From Fluviicola taffensis DSM 16823 (GTDB lineage Bacteria > Bacteroidota > Bacteroidia > Flavobacteriales_D > Crocinitomicaceae): a stretch of DNA of 64,000 nt. Under the pieces are notes generated by a model that did no database searches, was not told where the DNA came from, and saw only the letters and a program-made list of their open reading frames with translations. The stretch lies in contig NC_015321.1 in the NCBI RefSeq assembly GCF_000194605.1, positions 3,224,001 through 3,288,000 on the forward strand. Direction: 5' to 3'. Within the stretch, counting starts at the first letter, position 1. Each line of letters begins with the position of its first letter. Shown here one piece after another: positions 61,161 to 64,000 of the stretch. The position numbers and the translations under genes are program-made.

Positions 61161-61621
61161 TATTGTATGATTTTTCCCTGAATCAGTTGAATGGAAATCC
61201 AATTGATTGGAATGACTTTCAAGGAAAGAAAGTTCTTTTGGTAAATGTTGCTTCGCAATGTGGTTTAACTCCTCAGTATACACAATTACAAGAGTTACAA
61301 GAAGAGTTTGGTGGAAATGACTTCGCGGTATTGGGAGTTCCTTGTAATGATTTTGCAGGACAAGAGCCTGGAACTTCTGAGGAAATCGCTGTATTTTGTT
61401 CTACAAATTATGGTGTGAGTTTTCCACTTTCTGAAAAAGTACATACGGTTGGAGAAGAGATTCACCCGATTTATAAATGGTTGAAAGATGAAACTGGGGC
61501 AGATGTGACTTGGAATTTTCAGAAGTTTTTGATTGATGAGGAAGGAAAAGTGACTGGTTTTTATTCTCCACAAACGGAACCTGCTGATTCGCACATTTTA
61601 GACTGGATCAAGAAATCATGA
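61157..61621 (+). CDS. Glutathione-peroxidase-family thiol peroxidase
   Basis: 154 residues. Active-site Cys is in NVASQCGLTPQYTQLQ (C35); the companion motifs GVPCNDFAGQEPG and WNFQKFLI (Trp/Asn of the catalytic tetrad) are intact. Bacterial members usually use thioredoxin rather than glutathione; with bshB1 next door, a bacillithiol-linked redox role is conceivable. Overlaps ccsBA and bshB1 by 4 bases each, so the three are one operon. Confidence 0.95.
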   Translation: MILYDFSLNQLNGNPIDWNDFQGKKVLLVNVASQCGLTPQYTQLQELQEEFGGNDFAVLGVPCNDFAGQEPGTSEEIAVFCSTNYGVSFPLSEKVHTVGEEIHPIYKWLKDETGADVTWNFQKFLIDEEGKVTGFYSPQTEPADSHILDWIKKS

Positions 61622-62337
61622 GCCAAATTGATATTCTAGCAATTGGAGCGCATCCGGATGATGTGGAGCTTTCAGCAGCAGGAACTTTGTTGAAACATCG
61701 TTCAATGGGTTTTACCACAGGAATCATTGATTTGACTCAGGGTGAATTAGGTTCTCGAGGTACGAAGGAAACACGTTACGAAGAGGCTCAGGCTGCTTCT
61801 GAAATTTTAGGTCTAACGGATCGCGTAAATTTGAAAATGGCAGATGGTTTTTTTGAACATTCGGAAGAGAACCTAAGATTGATTATTGAGCAAATTCGGA
61901 GGTTTAAACCACAAATTGTTTTATTGAATGCAGTTTCAGATCGTCATCCTGATCATGGAAAAGGAAGTAAGTTGGCTTCTGAAGCTTGCTTTTTAGCTGG
62001 ATTGCGGAGAATAGAAACAAGCTGGGGTGGAGTTGCGCAAGAAGCACATCGACCAAAATTCGTGTATCACTACATTCAAGACCGCTACCTCAAACCAGAT
62101 TTTGCAATTGATGTAACGGAGTTCGTAGAACAAAAATTTGACTCTATCAAAGCATACAAAACCCAGTTTTGGGATCCAAGTTCTTCTGAGCCTAAAACAC
62201 CCATTTCTGGAGAAGAATTTTTTGAATTCTTGCGCGGTAGAATGGCCGAATTTGGACGTAGCATTGGTGTTCGCTACGCTGAAGGATATACAGTTGAACG
62301 ATTAATTGGAGTAGATTCCTTATTGGATCTTCGCTAA
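61618..62337 (+). CDS. bshB1: Bacillithiol biosynthesis deacetylase BshB1
   Basis: 239 residues of the LmbE/PIG-L family. Zinc motif AHPDDVE (H12, D14, D15), then DLTQGELGSRGTKETRYEEA, typical for BshB1, and SDRHPDHG near the middle with the third zinc His. It removes the acetyl group from GlcNAc-malate, the second step of bacillithiol synthesis. bshA and bshC are not in the window. The 3' end overlaps the convergent FMN reductase gene by 18 bases. Confidence 0.95.
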   Translation: MSQIDILAIGAHPDDVELSAAGTLLKHRSMGFTTGIIDLTQGELGSRGTKETRYEEAQAASEILGLTDRVNLKMADGFFEHSEENLRLIIEQIRRFKPQIVLLNAVSDRHPDHGKGSKLASEACFLAGLRRIETSWGGVAQEAHRPKFVYHYIQDRYLKPDFAIDVTEFVEQKFDSIKAYKTQFWDPSSSEPKTPISGEEFFEFLRGRMAEFGRSIGVRYAEGYTVERLIGVDSLLDLR

Positions 62338-62853
62338 GGTTTCTTTTACGTTTTCAATCAAATCGTTGAATTCTTTTGCCAATTCTTTATTGATAATGCC
62401 ATCCTTGAAGTTGTCTCCAAAGCTTGGCAAGCTGAAATGACCTAGAATATTTGCTGTGTGGCGTGGAAAACGATTCAATGCAGCTTCTAGTGAGAATTTT
62501 GCACCCAATTTTCCAGGAGAAGTAGAAATCAACAACATTGGTTTTTCGTGAAAGACACTGTTATTTAATCTAGAACACCAATCTAAGGTGTTTTTGAAAG
62601 CCGCGGAATAACTTCCGTTGTGTTCTGTCATTGAGATTACTAGGAAGTCTGAATGTTCGATAATTTCATGAAGTTCGTGAGCTTCGTCAGGGAAACCATC
62701 TTCTTTTTCCTTGTCAACAGAAAATACTGGCATTTCGAAGTCATTTAAATCAATCATATTGACGTCACCTTCAAATTGGTGAGCGGCAAAGTGTGCAAAT
62801 TGCTGATTGATAGAAGATTTACTGGTACTTGCTCCGAATGCTAATATTTTCAT
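62320..62853 (-). CDS. NAD(P)H-dependent FMN reductase family protein
   Basis: 177 residues, flavodoxin-like fold: N-terminal KILAFGASTSKSSINQQFAHFAA phosphate loop for FMN, LVISMTEHNGSYSAAFKNTLDW (the family's PEYN-like motif, here TEHNGS) and LISTSPGKLGAKFSLEAALN. Reduces FMN, quinones or azo compounds with NAD(P)H. Start ATG at 62853. It converges on bshB1 with an 18-base overlap of coding ends. Confidence 0.9.
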   Translation of the reverse strand: MKILAFGASTSKSSINQQFAHFAAHQFEGDVNMIDLNDFEMPVFSVDKEKEDGFPDEAHELHEIIEHSDFLVISMTEHNGSYSAAFKNTLDWCSRLNNSVFHEKPMLLISTSPGKLGAKFSLEAALNRFPRHTANILGHFSLPSFGDNFKDGIINKELAKEFNDLIENVKETLAKIQ

Positions 62854-62883
62854 AGGTTTTGTTTTTTACGAAGGTAAGCATAT

Positions 62884-62979
62884 TGAAAGGTTCAAACAAG
62901 TTCAAAAAGTTTAAAAGTTCAATTGGTTTGATTCCGATAACTATCGGAACTTTGAACGTTTTGTTTGAACCATTTGAAC
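62884..62979. repeat. Intergenic inverted array of TTCAA/TTGAA words with central hairpin
   Basis: GTTCAA-type words at spacings of 8-10 bases on the left (62890-62920), a perfect stem TTCCGATA-AC-TATCGGAA (62932-62949) in the centre, and TTTGAAC-type words on the right (62951-62979). Resembles the other direct-then-inverted arrays but is less regular. Confidence 0.75.
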
Positions 62980-62980
62980 G

Positions 62981-63016
62981 AAAAAAGGGTTGTCAGCATC
63001 GGCTGACAACCCTTTT
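62981..63016 (-). terminator. Rho-independent terminator of the T9SS gene at the right edge
   Basis: 15-bp perfect stem AAAAGGGTTGTCAGC (62983-62997) / GCTGACAACCCTTTT (63002-63016), loop ATCG; T tract on the minus strand. Confidence 0.95.
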
Positions 63017-63051
63017 CTTTGCTATAAAACTAAACTAACAGAGAAAACTCG

Positions 63052-64000
63052 TTACTTAACAACACTCAATTTTACTGTTTTAACTGTATTACCTGATCTT
63101 ACAACCGCGTAATACAATCCTTGAGCAAATGTTGCAGCATTGATTGTGAATTCATGTGTTCCAACTTCAGCATACTTTGTAGCTACAGTTTGGATAATTT
63201 GTCCATTTGAGTTCATGACAACTACTTCAATTTCGTCGTTTTGAGCTACATCAACAAATAAGCTTGCATCACCGTTTGTTGGGTTAGGATATAAAGACAT
63301 TCCAACGATATCCGAAACCTCTTCGATACCTAATCCTGTACTCATTCCTGTGAAATCTGCACCTGATAAAAGTGGAGAACTTCCAGCTGGACGGTAGTCA
63401 GGAGTCAAATAGTTGTATGGTGTTGTCAAAATTCCTGCTGTAGAAGCAATTGAATCATTCATTCCAGCAGCAAACCAAGCTGTGATACCAAATGTACTAG
63501 TTGCACCTTTCTCAGTTACTTTCCCTGGAGTATTTCCAGCAACGATATTGTTTTTGAAAATGATCAAACCGCCAGTAGCATTCGCCTCACAAGCAGTTCC
63601 ATCAATATGAATTCCAGTCATAAAGTCCATAAAAATAGAGTTACGGATATCTAACTGAGAATTACGACGGATACGAGCACCACGACGGAATTTAGGATCG
63701 ATTGTATTTGAAGTACTTCCTCTGAATGGCCCGATTGCAGTTACATTCGAGAAAATAGCACTTGTAAAAGGTGAGTTTGTACTACCTGAAGCGTCATTAT
63801 CTGATTCGAAACCTTCGGAAGTAGAAGAAGATGATTGGTCAGCGATATCTGGATCACGAACGATTAATGCAAATTGTACTTTTCCGTTGAAACCGTTGTC
63901 AGTATCAAAGTCATCATCCAATCCTCTGTAAGAGATAAGGTGTTTACAGTTTACACTTCCACCAAACCATTCGAATGAATCGTCATTCGAGAAAGAAACT
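63052..64000 (-). CDS. Secreted protein with T9SS type A sorting domain (C-terminal part, cut by window edge)
   Basis: Reads leftward; the frame stays open past the in-frame ATG at 63921 to the window edge (SNDDSFEWFGGSVNCKHLISY precedes it), so the true start is right of base 64000. About 316 residues are visible. The DDDFDTDNGFNGKVQFALIV and GFESDNDASGS segments and following strands are like right-handed beta-helix surface proteins of Bacteroidetes. The last ~75 residues (GMSLYPNPTNGDASLFVDV to the KLSVVK end) are a T9SS type A signal. Confidence 0.9.
   Translation of the reverse strand, partial: VSFSNDDSFEWFGGSVNCKHLISYRGLDDDFDTDNGFNGKVQFALIVRDPDIADQSSSSTSEGFESDNDASGSTNSPFTSAIFSNVTAIGPFRGSTSNTIDPKFRRGARIRRNSQLDIRNSIFMDFMTGIHIDGTACEANATGGLIIFKNNIVAGNTPGKVTEKGATSTFGITAWFAAGMNDSIASTAGILTTPYNYLTPDYRPAGSSPLLSGADFTGMSTGLGIEEVSDIVGMSLYPNPTNGDASLFVDVAQNDEIEVVVMNSNGQIIQTVATKYAEVGTHEFTINAATFAQGLYYAVVRSGNTVKTVKLSVVK

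Overview
The window is a stretch of chromosome from a member of the Bacteroidota, most likely Flavobacteriales and close to Fluviicola/Crocinitomicaceae. The grounds are: six proteins with type IX secretion (T9SS) C-terminal sorting domains, one of them the gliding-motility/SprB-repeat kind; Bacteroidetes-type promoters (TTG about 19-21 nt before TAnnTTTG); starts without clear Shine-Dalgarno sequences; a bacillithiol gene (bshB1); Bacteroidetes-style TlpA/DUF4369 and TonB/carboxypeptidase-like proteins; and a fused CcsB-CcsA. DNA is AT-rich throughout. The genus is inference only.

Layout. 1-927: start of hsdM (type I restriction), running off the left edge. 1413-5108: NYN/LOTUS protein, a T9SS cargo protein, a hairpin-rich spacer and 3-hydroxybutyryl-CoA dehydrogenase. 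5242-12259: complete thiamin operon thiS-thiC-thiE'(TenI-like)-thiD-thiE-thiG-thiH-thiF under a TPP riboswitch, with small palindromic or G-rich repeats at four gene junctions. 12294-12872: a DUF559 nuclease gene bracketed by paired inverted copies of the same G-rich repeat. 12897-16052: DUF1456 protein, a frameshifted secreted peptidase-like gene, a lysozyme-like membrane protein and a phosphodiester glycosidase. 16120-18417: SprB-repeat T9SS type B protein. 18712-23039: ECF sigma factor, small membrane protein, Spy-like periplasmic protein, MbnP, MbnH-like di-haem peroxidase and a YHYH protein, reading as one metal (copper) response operon. 23087-25828: lipoprotein, ABC exporter, rpmH. 25906-29541: a large T9SS protein lying between intact rpmH and a 5'-truncated second copy of rpmH with its terminator. 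29569-33798: two-component system and a T9SS protein with ELWxxDGT repeats. 33882-40897: OmpA-like protein, threonine aldolase, lipoprotein, small acidic protein, TonB-dependent receptor, TPR-like protein, CYTH protein. 41141-47452: polysaccharide deacetylase, FemAB-like transferase, SDR, CapD-type epimerase, thioesterase, YwqK/MORN protein. 47594-55704: LpxH, two TlpA-like thioredoxins, GatB, purine nucleoside phosphorylase, LpxK, a glycosyltransferase and a small membrane protein. 55873-62853: Nif3, zinc-ribbon coiled coil, CcsBA, glutathione peroxidase, BshB1, FMN reductase. 63052-64000: C-terminal part of another T9SS protein.

The main surprises are in the non-coding DNA. (1) A DUF559 endonuclease gene sits between BIME-like pairs of a repeat whose solo copies occur in the thi operon, sometimes inside the ends of coding sequences, like a REP/RAYT 'REPtron' but with a different nuclease. 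(2) At least eight intergenic arrays of degenerate 7- to 10-nt words, most arranged as a direct array followed by its reverse complement, lie between genes and several abut start codons. (3) The rpmH-flanked T9SS gene shows a coding fragment far better conserved than its terminator, which points to recent insertion from a related lineage. (4) The sigma/Spy-like/MbnP/MbnH/YHYH operon looks like a CnrYXH-type sensor joined to a copper-binding system. No tRNA, rRNA, CRISPR array or insertion sequence transposase was seen.
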